From: Hankyongella ginsenosidimutans | Lineage (GTDB): Bacteria; Pseudomonadota; Alphaproteobacteria; Sphingomonadales; Sphingomonadaceae | DNA: 64,000 nt | Reading direction: 5' to 3' | Assembly (NCBI RefSeq): GCF_005144965.1 | Contig: NZ_CP039704.1 | Coordinates: forward strand, 2,712,001 to 2,776,000 | In this document: one piece after another, positions 10,818-20,945 of the stretch | Layout: each line of letters begins with the position of its first letter | How positions within the stretch are numbered: the first letter of the stretch is position 1 | Program-made: the position numbers and the translations under genes | Notes under the pieces: generated by a model | What the model was told of the DNA's origin: nothing | The model's input: only the letters and a program-made list of their open reading frames with translations | Database searches by the model: none

Positions 10818-10902
10818 TGGTGCGGTCGAGAAGACTCGAACTTCCACGGGTTGCCCCACAGCGACCTCAACGCTGCGCGTCTACCAATTCCGCCACGACC
10901 GC
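10818..10902 (-). tRNA. tRNA-Leu (GAG)
   Basis: The reverse strand from 10902 reads GCGGTCGTGGCGGAATTGG. It folds with a seven-base acceptor stem (GCGGTCG with CGACCGC), an anticodon stem CAGCG/CGCTG around loop TTGAGGT (anticodon GAG), a long class II variable arm, the T-loop GTTCGAGTC and an encoded CCA at 10818-10820. The long variable arm and A discriminator fit leucine. The 3' end points toward the serine recombinase. The surrounding stretches 10629-10817 and 10903-11150 hold no other gene I can support. Confidence 0.95.
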
Positions 10903-11150
10903 ACTGTCGCGCGACTTCAGAACCGGGGCGTCTAGCAGAGCACTCGCCCGCCATCAACCGCCTTCTGCGGCCCGCGCAGAATTTCCCGCATGCGCTGGCC
11001 GCAGCAACTTTACCCGTTCAGGCGCTGGACAAGCGATGGTATCGAACACATATTGACGACATAAATTAATTTCGTTGCGCAGCGGCGCGCCAGAATGCCG
11101 CGACAACCCCGAACATTACAAAATTCAGCAATTTTTCCGAGGAGTGCCCC

Positions 11151-11609
11151 ATGGTGGAGCTCAAGCTCAATGGACAGACACGTTCCATCGATGTGCCGGC
11201 GGACATGCCGCTGCTGTGGGTCCTGCGCGACGAACTGGGCCTGACCGGCACCAAATTCGGCTGCGGCCTGGCCCAGTGCGGCGCCTGTACGGTCCATGTC
11301 GATGGCGTCGCCACCCGCTCCTGCGTGACGGCAGTCGGCGATATCGCCGGCAGTTCGGTAACCACCATCGAAGGTGCAAAGGACAAGGTGGCACAGGCGG
11401 TCATGGATGCCTGGGTCAAGCTGGACGTCGCGCAATGCGGCTATTGCCAGCCCGGCCAGGTGATGTCCGCGATCGCGCTGCTCAAGGACAATCCGGCACC
11501 AAGCGACGCCGACATCGACGGCGCCATGGCCGGCAACATCTGCCGCTGCGCCACCTATCATCGCATTCGCGCCGGCATCAAGCAGGCCGCCTCGACTCTG
11601 GGAGCATAA
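11151..11609 (+). CDS. iorA: [2Fe-2S] small subunit of an isoquinoline 1-oxidoreductase / aldehyde dehydrogenase-type molybdoenzyme
   Basis: This is an intact 152-residue protein. A plant-type ferredoxin domain has cysteines in [14 protein letters not shown] and GVATRSC; the second, helical [2Fe-2S] domain has CGYCQPGQ and CRCATYHR. These are the clusters of the xanthine oxidase family small subunit, which passes electrons from the molybdenum cofactor. A GAGGAG ribosome site lies 7 bases before the ATG. The gene ends 3 bases before the large subunit gene, so the two form one operon. The symbol follows the two-subunit, FAD-free IorAB type; the true substrate cannot be read from sequence. Confidence 0.88.
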   Translation: MVELKLNGQTRSIDVPADMPLLWVLRDELGLTGTKFGCGLAQCGACTVHVDGVATRSCVTAVGDIAGSSVTTIEGAKDKVAQAVMDAWVKLDVAQCGYCQPGQVMSAIALLKDNPAPSDADIDGAMAGNICRCATYHRIRAGIKQAASTLGA

Positions 11610-11612
11610 CCC

Positions 11613-13812
11613 ATGCCGCACCCCATGTTCGCGCATCAAGCGCCCGAAGCGACACCGGCAGCACCTGAGCCGGTCGCAACCTCCCTCGCCGCACCGGACC
11701 GCCGCGGCTTCATCAAGCTCGCAGGTGTCGGCCTGACGCTGGCGCTTGTGCCCGCTGCCTGCAGCAAGGCCAGCGAGGCCGGCGCGCGCACCGGCACGCT
11801 CGCCCAGCCGTTCCTGCGCATCGAGCCGGACGGCGCGGTGGTCGTGCTCTCCAAGCATCTGGAAATGGGCCAGGGCGTCTGGACCGGGCTTGCGACCCTG
11901 GTCGCCGAGGAGCTGGACGCCGACTGGAGCAAGGTGCGCGTCGAGTCGTCGCCGTCCGAGGTTCCCGCCTACGGCAACCTCGATTGGGGCGGCAAGGTGC
12001 AGGGCACCGGCGGCTCTTCGTCCATCCACAACAGCTATGAACAGTATCGCAAGGCTGGTGCCACCGCCCGCGCCATGCTGGCAGCCGCTGCGGCCAAGCA
12101 GTGGAACGTCCCGGTGGCCGAGATCGCCATCGCCAATGGCGTGATCAGCCATGCGTCCGGCAAGTCGGCTGGGTTCGGGGACCTTGCCGCCGCCGCCGCC
12201 GATCAGCCCGTGCCGCAGACCGTCGGTCTGAAGGACGCTGCGAAGTTCACGCTTATCGGTGCATCGTCGGCCCCCGCGTCGACTCCGCCGACAAGGTACA
12301 TGGCCGCCAGACTTTCGGCATGGACGTGAAACTGGATGGCATGCTGATCGCCGTCATCGCCCGCACGCCGCGCTTTGGCGGTACGGTCAAGGCGTTCGAC
12401 GCCAGCAAGGCGAAGGCCATGCCCGGCGTGGTCGATGTGGTGCAGGTGCCGTCCGGCGTGGCCGTGCTGGCGAAGAACACCTGGGCCGCGCGTCAGGGCC
12501 GGGATGCGCTGGCCGTCACCTGGGACGACAGCAAAGTGGAGAAGCGCAGCAGCGCCCAGTTCGAGGCGGACTACAAGGCGCTGGCCGCCAAGGGCGGCGG
12601 ACGCAGCGTCACCGCCAAAGGCGATGCGGGCAAAGCCCTGGCCGGCGCCACCAAGGTCATCGAAGCGGACTACGTCTTCCCCTTCCTTGCCCACGCGCCG
12701 ATGGAACCGATGACCTGCGCCGGTCGCCTGGTCGACGGCAAGTGCGAGATGTGGGCCGGGTTCCAGATCCCCACGGTCGACCAGGGGCGGCCGCCGCAGC
12801 GCTCGGCCTGCCGCCGGAGAACATCACCCTGCACGTGCTCGCGGCGGGGGCAGCTTCGGCCGTCGTGCGACGCCGACCGGCGACTTCACCGGCGAACTGG
12901 CAAGCATCCTGAAAGCCACAGGGGCAAGTATCCGGTCAAGCTGGTCTGGACCCGCGAGGACGACATCCAGGGCGGCTATTACCGGCCGTTCAACGTCCAC
13001 CGGATCAGGGCCGGCCTCGATGCATCCGGCAAGATCGTCGGCTGGGACCAGAGCTTCGTCGGCCAGAGCATTCTTGCCGGCACGCCGTTCGGGGCACCCG
13101 ACGGCTCCGACCCCGCCGCCTACGAAGGCCACGCCGGCGAGCAGTATGACATCCCCAATGCCGCCGTGCGCTGGATCAAGGCGGAAAGCCCAGTCTCCGT
13201 GCTCTGGTGGCGTTCCGTCGGGCATACCCACAGCGCCTATTCCAAAGAAGTGATGATGGACGAACTTGCCGCCGCCGGCAAGGACCCGCTCGAATTCCGG
13301 CTGGCGCACCTTGGCAAACACCCGCGCCACGCCGCCGTGTTGAAGCTGGCGGCGGAAAAGCCGGCTGGGGCACGCCGCTGCCGGCGGGCAAGGCGCGCGG
13401 CATTGCGGTGCACGAAAGCTTCGGCAGCTTCGTCGCCCAGGTGGCGGAAGTCAGCATGAAGGACGGTACGATCACCGTCGACCGGGTGGTGTGCGCGGTC
13501 GACTGCGGTCTGGCGGTCAACCCCGATCATGTGCGCGCGCAGATGGAGGGCGGCATCGGTTTCGGGCTCGGGACCGCGCTCGGCAGCGCGATCACGCTCA
13601 CCGACGGCAAGCCGGATCAGGCGAATTTCGACACCTATTCCGTGCTGCGCATCGATCGCATGCCCAAGACGGTCGAGGTGCATATCCTGAACAGCGGCAA
13701 CCCGCCGAGCGGCGTCGGCGAACCCGGGGTACCGCCGATCGCGCCTGCGGTCGCCAACGCCGTGGCGAAACTGACCGGCAAGCCGCCGCGCCGTCTGCCG
13801 CTTGAAGCATAA
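11613..13812 (+). CDS. iorB: Molybdopterin-binding large subunit of the IorAB/aldehyde oxidoreductase type, frameshifted
   Basis: The N-terminus carries a twin-arginine export signal ([17 protein letters not shown]), so the enzyme is probably periplasmic and folded with cofactor before export. Family blocks follow: [34 protein letters not shown], then [29 protein letters not shown] and, near the end, [18 protein letters not shown], whose Glu in GEPG is the expected catalytic base. The frame breaks near 12270, 12790, 12870-12915 and 13360. Rebuilt length, about 730 residues, is normal. Together with the preceding small subunit it would hydroxylate an aldehyde or N-heterocycle using water. Electrons would go to a c-type cytochrome or quinone, which is inference. 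Confidence 0.85.
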
Positions 13813-13814
13813 TC

Positions 13815-13925
13815 GGGGTTAAGGGTCATTTTGGGAAAACCGCGCGTGGTGCGCTTGGACAGAACCACGCGCCGCCCGACCCTTTGTCCAGCTCAGGGCA
13901 AGCGGCAGGATTTCATCCTGCCATG
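13815..13925. repeat. Dispersed palindromic repeat, diverged copy (family A)
   Basis: It contains CGCGTGGT...ACCACGCG (a hairpin) followed by TTTGTCCAGCTCAGGGCAAGCGG. The same order and near-identical sequence occur at 54097-54209 and 63744-63855. This copy has poorly preserved ends. It lies between the iorB stop and alr. Confidence 0.65.
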
Positions 13926-13969
13926 ATCGGAGATTGCAGACGGCGGCAGGGGCGGCTATCGAGCTGTAA

Positions 13970-15033
13970 ATGCTCACATGCACCCCCGCCGCCCAGCTCC
14001 TGATCGATCTTGATGCACTTGCCGCCAACTGGCGCGCGCTGCGGGCCCTGTCCGGCGGTGCGCCGGCCGGGGCGGCCGTGAAGGCGGGTGCCTACGGTCT
14101 TGGCCTGGCGCCGGTGAGCCTGCGTCTGGCCCGCGAGGGCTGCACCGATTTCTTCGTCGCGACCCTGCAGGAGGGCGAACAGTTGCGCCGCATCCTGCCG
14201 GATGCGACCGTGCACGTGCTGCACGGCTTCACCGCCGCGGACATGCCGACCCTGCTGAACGCCCGGCTGACCCCGGTGATCGATACGCCCGAACAGGCAG
14301 AACTGTGGCGGCAGGTGGCGGCACCGTGCAGCCTGATGATCGACACCGGCATGAACCGGCTGGGGCTGCGCCCGGAGCAGATCGCCGCGCTCGACCTTGC
14401 CGATCTCGACATCGATCTGGCGATGAGCCACCTCGCCTGCGCGGACGAGCCGGACCATGCCATGAACGCGCGCCAGCGGACGCGCTTCCTTGACCTTGCC
14501 GCCAAGGTCCAGGCCCGCCGGCGCTCACTGGCGAATTCGGCCGGTGCCTGCCTTGGGCCGGACTATGCCTTCGACCTCACCCGGCCGGGCCTTGGCCTCT
14601 ACGGCGGGCTGCCCAGCCCGCTTGCAGCAGGGCGCATCGCGCCGGTCGTGCGGGCCCAGGCCCCGGTGCTGCAGGTGAAGACGATCGCAGCCGGGGAGAC
14701 CGTCGGCTATGGCGCGACCTGGCAGGCCGAACGCGAAACCCGTATCGCAACGCTCGGTATCGGTTATGCGGACGGCTACCCCGCCGGCTTTCCGGCAAGG
14801 ACGCATGGGTTGAGCTGAACGGCCAGCGCTGCCCGCTGGTCGGGCGGGTCTCCATGGACCTGATCTGCGCCGACGCCGGCGCGGCGGACCCCGGCGTCGG
14901 TGCGCTTGCAACCGTGATCGGTGGCGCAGCCCCGTCGCTCGAGGACATCGCCGCCCGCACCGGACTTGCCGCCTACGAAGTGCTGACAGGGCTGGGCGAT
15001 CGCTTCAACCGCCGTTATAGCGGCGCGACATGA
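13970..15033 (+). CDS. alr: Alanine racemase, one frameshift
   Basis: A PLP-dependent enzyme interconverting L- and D-alanine for peptidoglycan. The PLP lysine is in AAVKAGAYGLGLAPV (usual VKADAYGHG). The barrel blocks MIDTGMNRLGLR, LANSAGACLG and TRPGLGLYGG are present, and the C-terminal beta domain reads GRVSMDLICADAG. The frame breaks near 14790 and resumes as GKDAWVELNGQ, ending ALAAYEVLTGLGDRF-like residues at 15033. Rebuilt length is about 354 residues. The stop overlaps the mlaE start (ATGA), giving an alr-mlaE-mlaF operon. Start chosen as the first ATG with full homology; no strong ribosome site is seen. Confidence 0.9.
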
Positions 15034-15812
15034 CCTCTCTGCTCGCGTTCCTGGCCCTCGTCGGCCGCTTCGCCCTTGGTGGCCTTGCCGTAATCGGCAA
15101 CGTCAGCCGGTTCGCCACCTCCAGCCTCGCGCACCTGGTGCGCCCGCCCTTCTATTTCGGCCGCATGCTCGAGCAGATGCTGATCATCGGCTATTTCTCG
15201 CTGCCGGTCGTCGGCCTCACCGCCCTGTTCACCGGTGCGGCGCTCGCCCAGCAGATCTTTGTGGGATCGAGCCGTTTCAATGCGGAAAGCGCCGTGGCCG
15301 CCGTCACCGTGATCGCCATCGTGCGCGAACTTGGCCCGGTGCTCGGCGGCCTGATGGTGGCGGGCCGGGTTTCCTCCGCAATGGCGGCGGAACTGGGCAC
15401 CATGCGGGTCACCGAACAGATCGACGCCATGGTCACGCTCTCGACGGACCCGCTGAAATATCTGGTCGCGCCGCGCCTGCTGGCCGCCGTCATCGTGCTG
15501 CCGCTGCTGACCATTGTCGCCAACATCATCGGGGTGTTCGGCGGCTACCTGATCGCGACCGAGCGGCTGGGCTTCAACCCGGCCGCCTATCTGCGGGTCA
15601 CCTCACAGTATCTGGAGTGGGAAGACGTCCACTCCTCGCTCATCAAGGCGGCGGTGTTCGGCTTCATCATCGCGCTCATGGGCTGCTATCATGGCTACCA
15701 CTCCAAAGGCGGCGCGCAGGGTGTCGGGCGCGCGACGACCAATGCGGTGGTGTCAGCGTTCATCCTGATCCTGCTCGCCAACCTCATCATCACCGTGATC
15801 GTGTTCGCATGA
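15030..15812 (+). CDS. mlaE: MlaE-type phospholipid ABC transporter permease
   Basis: This is an intact 260-residue inner-membrane protein with five to six hydrophobic segments and the MlaE signature region (VIAIVRELGPVLGGLMVAGR, AAELGTMRVTEQIDAM). With MlaF, MlaD and MlaC it moves phospholipids between outer and inner membrane to preserve outer-membrane asymmetry. The start overlaps the alr stop and the stop overlaps the mlaF start, so translation is probably coupled. In this genome mlaD is not here but at 28.4-28.9 kb. Confidence 0.95.
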   Translation: MTSLLAFLALVGRFALGGLAVIGNVSRFATSSLAHLVRPPFYFGRMLEQMLIIGYFSLPVVGLTALFTGAALAQQIFVGSSRFNAESAVAAVTVIAIVRELGPVLGGLMVAGRVSSAMAAELGTMRVTEQIDAMVTLSTDPLKYLVAPRLLAAVIVLPLLTIVANIIGVFGGYLIATERLGFNPAAYLRVTSQYLEWEDVHSSLIKAAVFGFIIALMGCYHGYHSKGGAQGVGRATTNAVVSAFILILLANLIITVIVFA

Positions 15813-16581
15813 CGACGCCGAAGCTCGAACTCATCGGCCTCACCAAGGCGTTCGGCACCAAGCAGGTGCTGCGCGGGGTCAATCTGCGGGTCGAGGCGGG
15901 GCAATCGCTGGTGATCATCGGCGGCTCGGGGACCGGCAAGTCCGTGATGATCAAGTGCATTCTCGGTCTGCTGCGGCCGGATGCGGGCGACGTGCGCGTC
16001 GACGGGCAGTCGGTGCTGGGGCTCACGGGCAAGGCGCGGCAGCAGTTCCTGATGCGCATCGGCATGCTGTTTCAGGGCGCAGCGCTGTTCGACTCGCTGC
16101 CGATCTGGCGCAACGTCGCCTTCGGGCTGATCCAGGGCCGCGGCATGGCGGCGCGCACGGCGCGGCGGCTCGCCATCGAAACCCTCGAGCGCGTCGGCCT
16201 GGGGGCGGACGTTGCCGATCTCTTCCCTCCGAACTGTCGGGCGGCATGCAGAAGCGGGTCGGGCTGGCGCGTGCGATCGCTGCCAAGCCGGAGATCGTCT
16301 TCTTCGATGAGCCGACGACCGGCCTCGACCCGATCATGGCCGATGTCATCAACGCGCTGATCGTCGAGCGGGTGCGCGACTTGGGCGCGACCACCCTGTC
16401 GATCACCCATGACATGGGCAGCGTGCGCAAGATCGCGGACCGTGTCGCCATGCTGCACCAGGGCGAAATCGTCTGGGATGGCCCGCGCGCGCAGATCGAC
16501 GCCAGCGGCAACGCCTACGTCGACCAGTTCGTTCATGGCAAGGCCGAGGGGCCGATCAGCACCCTCACCGGCCGGCGCTGA
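15809..16581 (+). CDS. mlaF: MlaF-type ABC transporter ATPase, one frameshift
   Basis: It energises the MlaE permease. Walker A is GGSGTGKS (residues 37-44), the signature LSGGMQKRVGLARA, Walker B IVFFDEPTTGLDP, and the switch histidine lies in SITHDMGS. The break is near 16230, where TTCCCTCCGAAC should read TTCCC-TCC-GAA-CTG with one more base so that PSELSGGMQ is restored. Length about 258 residues is typical. The 3' end overlaps the convergent mlaC/hpnM gene by about 50 bp. Confidence 0.92.
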
Positions 16582-17210
16582 ACGGGCGCAAGCAGCCAGC
16601 GTTTACCCTGTGGCGGGGCACCGCGTTTCTTCAGGTCGGCGATCAACGCGTCGAAGCCCTTGTCGCGCGCAAACGCTGCAAATTCCGCGCGCTTGCCCAG
16701 CGCGTTGGAGACGCCTTCGGTCGCCACGTCGACGATGCGAAACTGGCCGTCCGCACCCTTGCGCACGCGCCATTCCAGCGTCGCAGGCGCGCCGCTGGTG
16801 CGCTTGACTTCCGTGCGCACGAACACCTCGCTCGCGCCCACTGTGCGGATGCTCACCTGGCGCTGCGTCTTGCCGACGAGCTTGCCGAACTGATCAAGAT
16901 AGAGCGCGGTCACGTAGTTCGGGAACACGCTCTTGTAGGCCGCCTGCTGGTCCGGCGTCGCCTTGGTGTAGGCATCGCCGCCGAGGAAGCGGGCCAGAAA
17001 ATCGAGTGCGTAGGTCTTGTCCAGCAACGCGCGGAACTGCGTGAACCGCGCGCTGGCGCTCAAGCCCTTGTCGGTGATGATTTCACTCGCCCTGGCATTG
17101 AAGTCGCTTACCGCGCTCGCGGCGGCAGCCTGCAGCGCATCGGTCTGCGCGTAAGCCGCAGGTGCTGACAGCAGGGCGGCGACACTGAGCAAAGTAGCAT
17201 TTCGCAGCAT
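16533..17210 (-). CDS. MlaC / HpnM family periplasmic lipid-binding protein
   Basis: It begins MLRNATLLSVAALLSAPAAYA, a clear signal peptide, followed by the MlaC/Ttg2D fold (SARFTQFRALLDKTYALDFLARFLGG, YVTALYLDQFGKLVGK, WRVRKGADGQFRIVDVATEGVS). It would carry lipids across the periplasm. The start ATG overlaps the hpnN stop (TGATG on the minus strand), and HpnM, the MlaC-like partner of HpnN, normally sits there, so HpnM is as good a name as MlaC. The last about 25 residues overlap mlaF antisense and may be an artefact of a small indel near the true stop. Confidence 0.88.
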   Translation of the reverse strand: MLRNATLLSVAALLSAPAAYAQTDALQAAAASAVSDFNARASEIITDKGLSASARFTQFRALLDKTYALDFLARFLGGDAYTKATPDQQAAYKSVFPNYVTALYLDQFGKLVGKTQRQVSIRTVGASEVFVRTEVKRTSGAPATLEWRVRKGADGQFRIVDVATEGVSNALGKRAEFAAFARDKGFDALIADLKKRGAPPQGKRWLLAPVQRRPVRVLIGPSALP

Positions 17211-19809
17211 CAGGAAACTCCTGTCTTGAGGTGGCGATAGCGGAGCGCCAGCAGGTTCGGGATGATGGTCATGGTGGTGATGACGGCGAACGCCACCCCG
17301 ATCGCCAGCAGAATGCCCATGCTCGCAATCCCCTGTGATCCGAAAGCGAGAGGGTGCCAAAGGAATCCATGGTGGTGAGCGCGCTGAACAGGATCGAACG
17401 CGCCGTCGTCCGGTCCGGGCCTTTGCCGATCGAGCCGGGCTCGCTGCCGGCGACCGTGAGATAGATGCCGGCGTCGACGCTGAGGCCGATCAACAGCGGC
17501 AGCACGATCACATTGGCGTAATTGTAGGGCAGATCGAGGAGAACACCGGCCGCAGACGTCAGGATTGCCGCAAACACCAGCGGCGTCACCACGATCAGCG
17601 CCAGGCTGAACTTGCGTGTCGTGATCCAGACTACGCCGATCGCCAGCACAAACGCCAGGCTGGTCGCCTGGATCATGGAGCCAGCCACATAGCCGCCTGC
17701 CTCCAGCACGGAGCGCGCCGGGCCGCTGGCGGTCGGTGCAACCGACTGCACGGCCTCGACGAAGGCGCGCCGCGCTGGCACGCTGTCAATGTTGCCCGCC
17801 GGCTGGATTTCCAGACGCAGACGGCCGTCGGTCGCGATAAAGCGGTCCTTGATCCATTGCGGTGTGCTCTGAACCGTCAGGACTTCCGGCGAGAGCTGGC
17901 CGCGCAATTCCGTGACCAGCGGCGGCAGATAGGCGAACAGGTCGCGCTCCACGGCACTGACGAGCGCCGGATCGCGCGCGGCGCGCACCTGCAGCTGCTG
18001 GATCGCCGCGGACAGCCGGTCAAGTTCCGGATTGCGCGGCAGGTTCAGGAGTTGCGAGCGCGCCGCCGCCACCCGCTGCAAGGGGCAAGCGTCAGCGGCT
18101 TGTCCGGCTTCGGCGCCAGCACCCTCCAGCCCGCCAGCGGCGAACGCGATCAGGCCAAGCCGGTCCTCCTGATCGTCGGGCACGAAACTGAGGGTCGAGA
18201 CGACGCGCCCGACCTGCGGCAGCGCCTTCAGCTTCCCGGTCAGTGCCTGCGCCTCGGCGGCGTCCTTCACGACCACGCTCAGCCGGTACGGCCCGCCATC
18301 GTCGCCATCGTACAGCCAGGCAAAGGTCTTAACGGAAGCGGTATCCGGGTCGCGCAGGCCCATGGGATCGGCGTTGAACCGGACGTGCGGCAGCAGCGGC
18401 AGCGCAAGTGCTGTCACCCCCACCACCACCCACAACTGCCAGGGTCGCCGCTTCCAGTGGCCATGGAGCGATGCGGCAGACACGAAGTGGGAATGCCCAC
18501 CAGCCCGGCGGACCAGACGCAGGGCGGCGGGCAGGATGGTCAGGTTGCAGGCCAGCGCGATCAGCACGCCTGCGCCGGAAATCACGCCGAGCTGGGCAAT
18601 GCCGATGAAATTGGTCGGCACGAAAGCCAGAAAACCGATGGATGCCGTGCCGGCCGCGACCAGCAGCGTCGGCCCGAGGTGGCGCGCGGTCGCAGAGAGG
18701 GCTGCGTCCAGCGCCTTGCCCTCGCTCTCCTCTTTCTGGACGTGCAGGCAGTAGTGCAGCGCAAAGTCGATGCCGAGGCCGAACATCAGCACAGTGAAGG
18801 CGACCGAGACAAGATTGAGTGACTCGACTGCAAGTGCGGCAAAACCGGACGTCAGGGCGATGCCGATGCTGAGCGACAGCATCGCCGCCGCCGCCATCCA
18901 GCCGCTGCGCAAGGCGAACCCCAGGACAACGGCCAGCAGGACGAACGACAATCCAAACGACAGGACCATGCCGTCGGTTACGCTTTTCAGTTCCTCCTCG
19001 CGCAGTGCCGGATCGCCGGTCACGCCAACCTGCACGCCGCGAAACTCGGCACGCCCCTTCAGTTGGCCGATCGCGTCGCGGATCGAGGTCAGCGCAGCCC
19101 GCGCCGGGTGCAGCGCATGAAAATCCTGGACGGCCTCGATCGTCAGCACCCGCTGGGCGAACGGCGCAGGCTGCGTGTCGAGCAGCGATTGCCACGACAT
19201 CGGTCGCGGATTTCCTGCAGGCGCGCGTCGATTGTCTCGGTCACGGCGTCGGTCGCATGCTTCAACTGCGCGGTATCGATCTGCCCGCCAGCGCTGGAGG
19301 AGAGATCCTGCGCCTTGGCCAAGGCCCCGACGATCGACGGCAGGGACGCCTCGGTGGTCACGCTCTCGAGCAGCGTGGATGCAGAACTCAGCGTATCGAG
19401 CCGCTTGGCCGCCTTCTCGCTCGACATGAGCAGAAAGGCGTTGCGGCGCAGATAAGGGTCGGTCGCCGGCGAGATCACACCGGCGATCGCGTGTTTTCCA
19501 GCCGCAACCGCTGCTCGAGCTCGCGGGCATAGGCATCGGCCAGCTCCGGCGTCGGCGCGCGCACGACGACCGCAATCGCCTTGCTCAGCTTCGGGAACGC
19601 CGCCTCCATCGCCCGGTCGGCGACGTTGAAGTCAAGCGACTGGTTCAGCATCTTGCGGGTGTCGGTGTTCACCCCAGGTGGGTCGCAGCGTAGGCCCCGC
19701 CAAGCGCGGCGAGCAGGACGCCGACAAGAATGGTGAGCCAGGGGCGCGCGGTCGCGATGGCCGTCCAACGCAGCAGGAAGCGCGCAGCGGCGGAAGGGTG
19801 ATCTTTCAT
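17210..19809 (-). CDS. hpnN: HpnN-type hopanoid RND transporter (MMPL family), frameshifted
   Basis: An inner-membrane RND transporter proposed to deliver hopanoids to the outer membrane. The N-terminus MKDHPSAAARFLLRW is followed by the first transmembrane helix and the periplasmic start THLGVNTDTRKMLNQSL. The middle contains the sterol-sensing/RND bundle (VLMFGLGIDFALHYCLH, ASIGFLAFVPTNFIGIAQLG); the second bundle has LPLLIGLSVDAGIYLTV. The protein ends RYRHLKTGVS. Breaks lie near 19675, 19490, 19200 and 17340. Rebuilt size of about 866 residues matches HpnN. It forms an operon with the MlaC/HpnM gene, overlapping it by one base. Confidence 0.85.
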
Positions 19810-19954
19810 GGCGTGCAAGGAGGTAGCGCTCTGTCGCTGAACCGGAAGTGAACTGGCGATCTATCGCCGAGCGGTCTCACCAGTGCAAGCGCAATGAGCC
19901 CCAGAGCGATGAAGCCGGCTTGCCGCGCGCAGACGGCGCGGCTACAGCACCGGC

Positions 19955-20945
19955 ATGTCGCAAACAGCCATGCCGGACGGGGCGCACCCCTTCCCTACTA
20001 TAACCTTCTGGGCATCGCCGGCCTGAAGCCGTGGGAAATCCGCTATCTGCTCGACGAGGCGGCGCGCTGGATCGACCCGCCGGCGGATGCGCCGCGCCCG
20101 CTGGCCGGCCTGACCCAGATCAACGCCTTCTTCGAGAACTCGACGCGCACCCTGCTGTCGTTCGAAATCGCCGGCAAGCGCCTGGGTGCCGACACCATCA
20201 ACATGGTTCCCGGCGCCTCCTCCATCCGCAAGGGCGAGACCCTGCTCGACACGGCGCTCACCTTCTCGGCGATGCGGCCGGACATCATCGTGATCCGCCA
20301 TGCGGACTCGGGCGCGGTGCGCCTGATCGCGGAGAAAGTCGGCTGTTCGGTCATCAATGCCGGTGACGGCCGCCATGAACACCCGACCCAGGCGCTACTG
20401 GACGCGCTCACCATCCGCCGCCGCAAGGGCCGGATCGAGGGCCTGACGGTCGCCATCTGCGGCGACATCCTGCACAGCCGCGTTGCGCGCTCCATTTCCA
20501 GCTGCTTGCGAGCCTGGGCGCGCGGGTGCGCGCCGTCGCACCGCCAACCCTGATGGGTGCGGACATCGAGCGGCTGGGCGTCGAGACCTTCACCGACATG
20601 GAAGCCGGCATCGCCGACGCCGACGTGATCATGATGCTGCGCCTGCAACGCGAGCGCATGCAGGGTGCCTATGTGCCCTCGACGCGCGAATACTTCCATT
20701 TCTATGGCCTGACCGAAGCCCGGCTCGCCGCCGCCAAGCCGGACGTGCTGGTGATGCACCCCGGCCCGATGAACCGCGGCGTCGAGATCGCGACCGCCGT
20801 CGCCGACGACGTCAGCCGCTCGGCGATCACCGAGCAGGTGGCGATGGGTGTTGCCGTGCGCATGGCCTGCCTTGATGTGCTGACCCGCGGCAAGCGCGGA
20901 CTGGACGGCTGGGCCGGGCTGCAGTCATGGGGAGTCCCGTCATGA
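19955..20945 (+). CDS. pyrB: Aspartate carbamoyltransferase catalytic chain, frameshifted
   Basis: It condenses carbamoyl phosphate with aspartate, the committed step of pyrimidine synthesis. Carbamoyl-phosphate loop [13 protein letters not shown], the [14 protein letters not shown] loop, [12 protein letters not shown] and, after a break near 20500, [12 protein letters not shown]-like and [14 protein letters not shown] blocks are all present. The ATG at 19955 ([12 protein letters not shown]) is preferred; it needs one more base near 19995 to join [12 protein letters not shown] longer in-frame start exists at 19894. The stop overlaps the next gene's ATG, as in the usual alphaproteobacterial pyrB-pyrC pair. 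Confidence 0.9.

Noticed and set aside
11010-12152. A 380-residue minus-strand open frame over iorA and the start of iorB
   Set aside because: Low-complexity, His/Arg/Gly-rich shadow of two well-supported genes.
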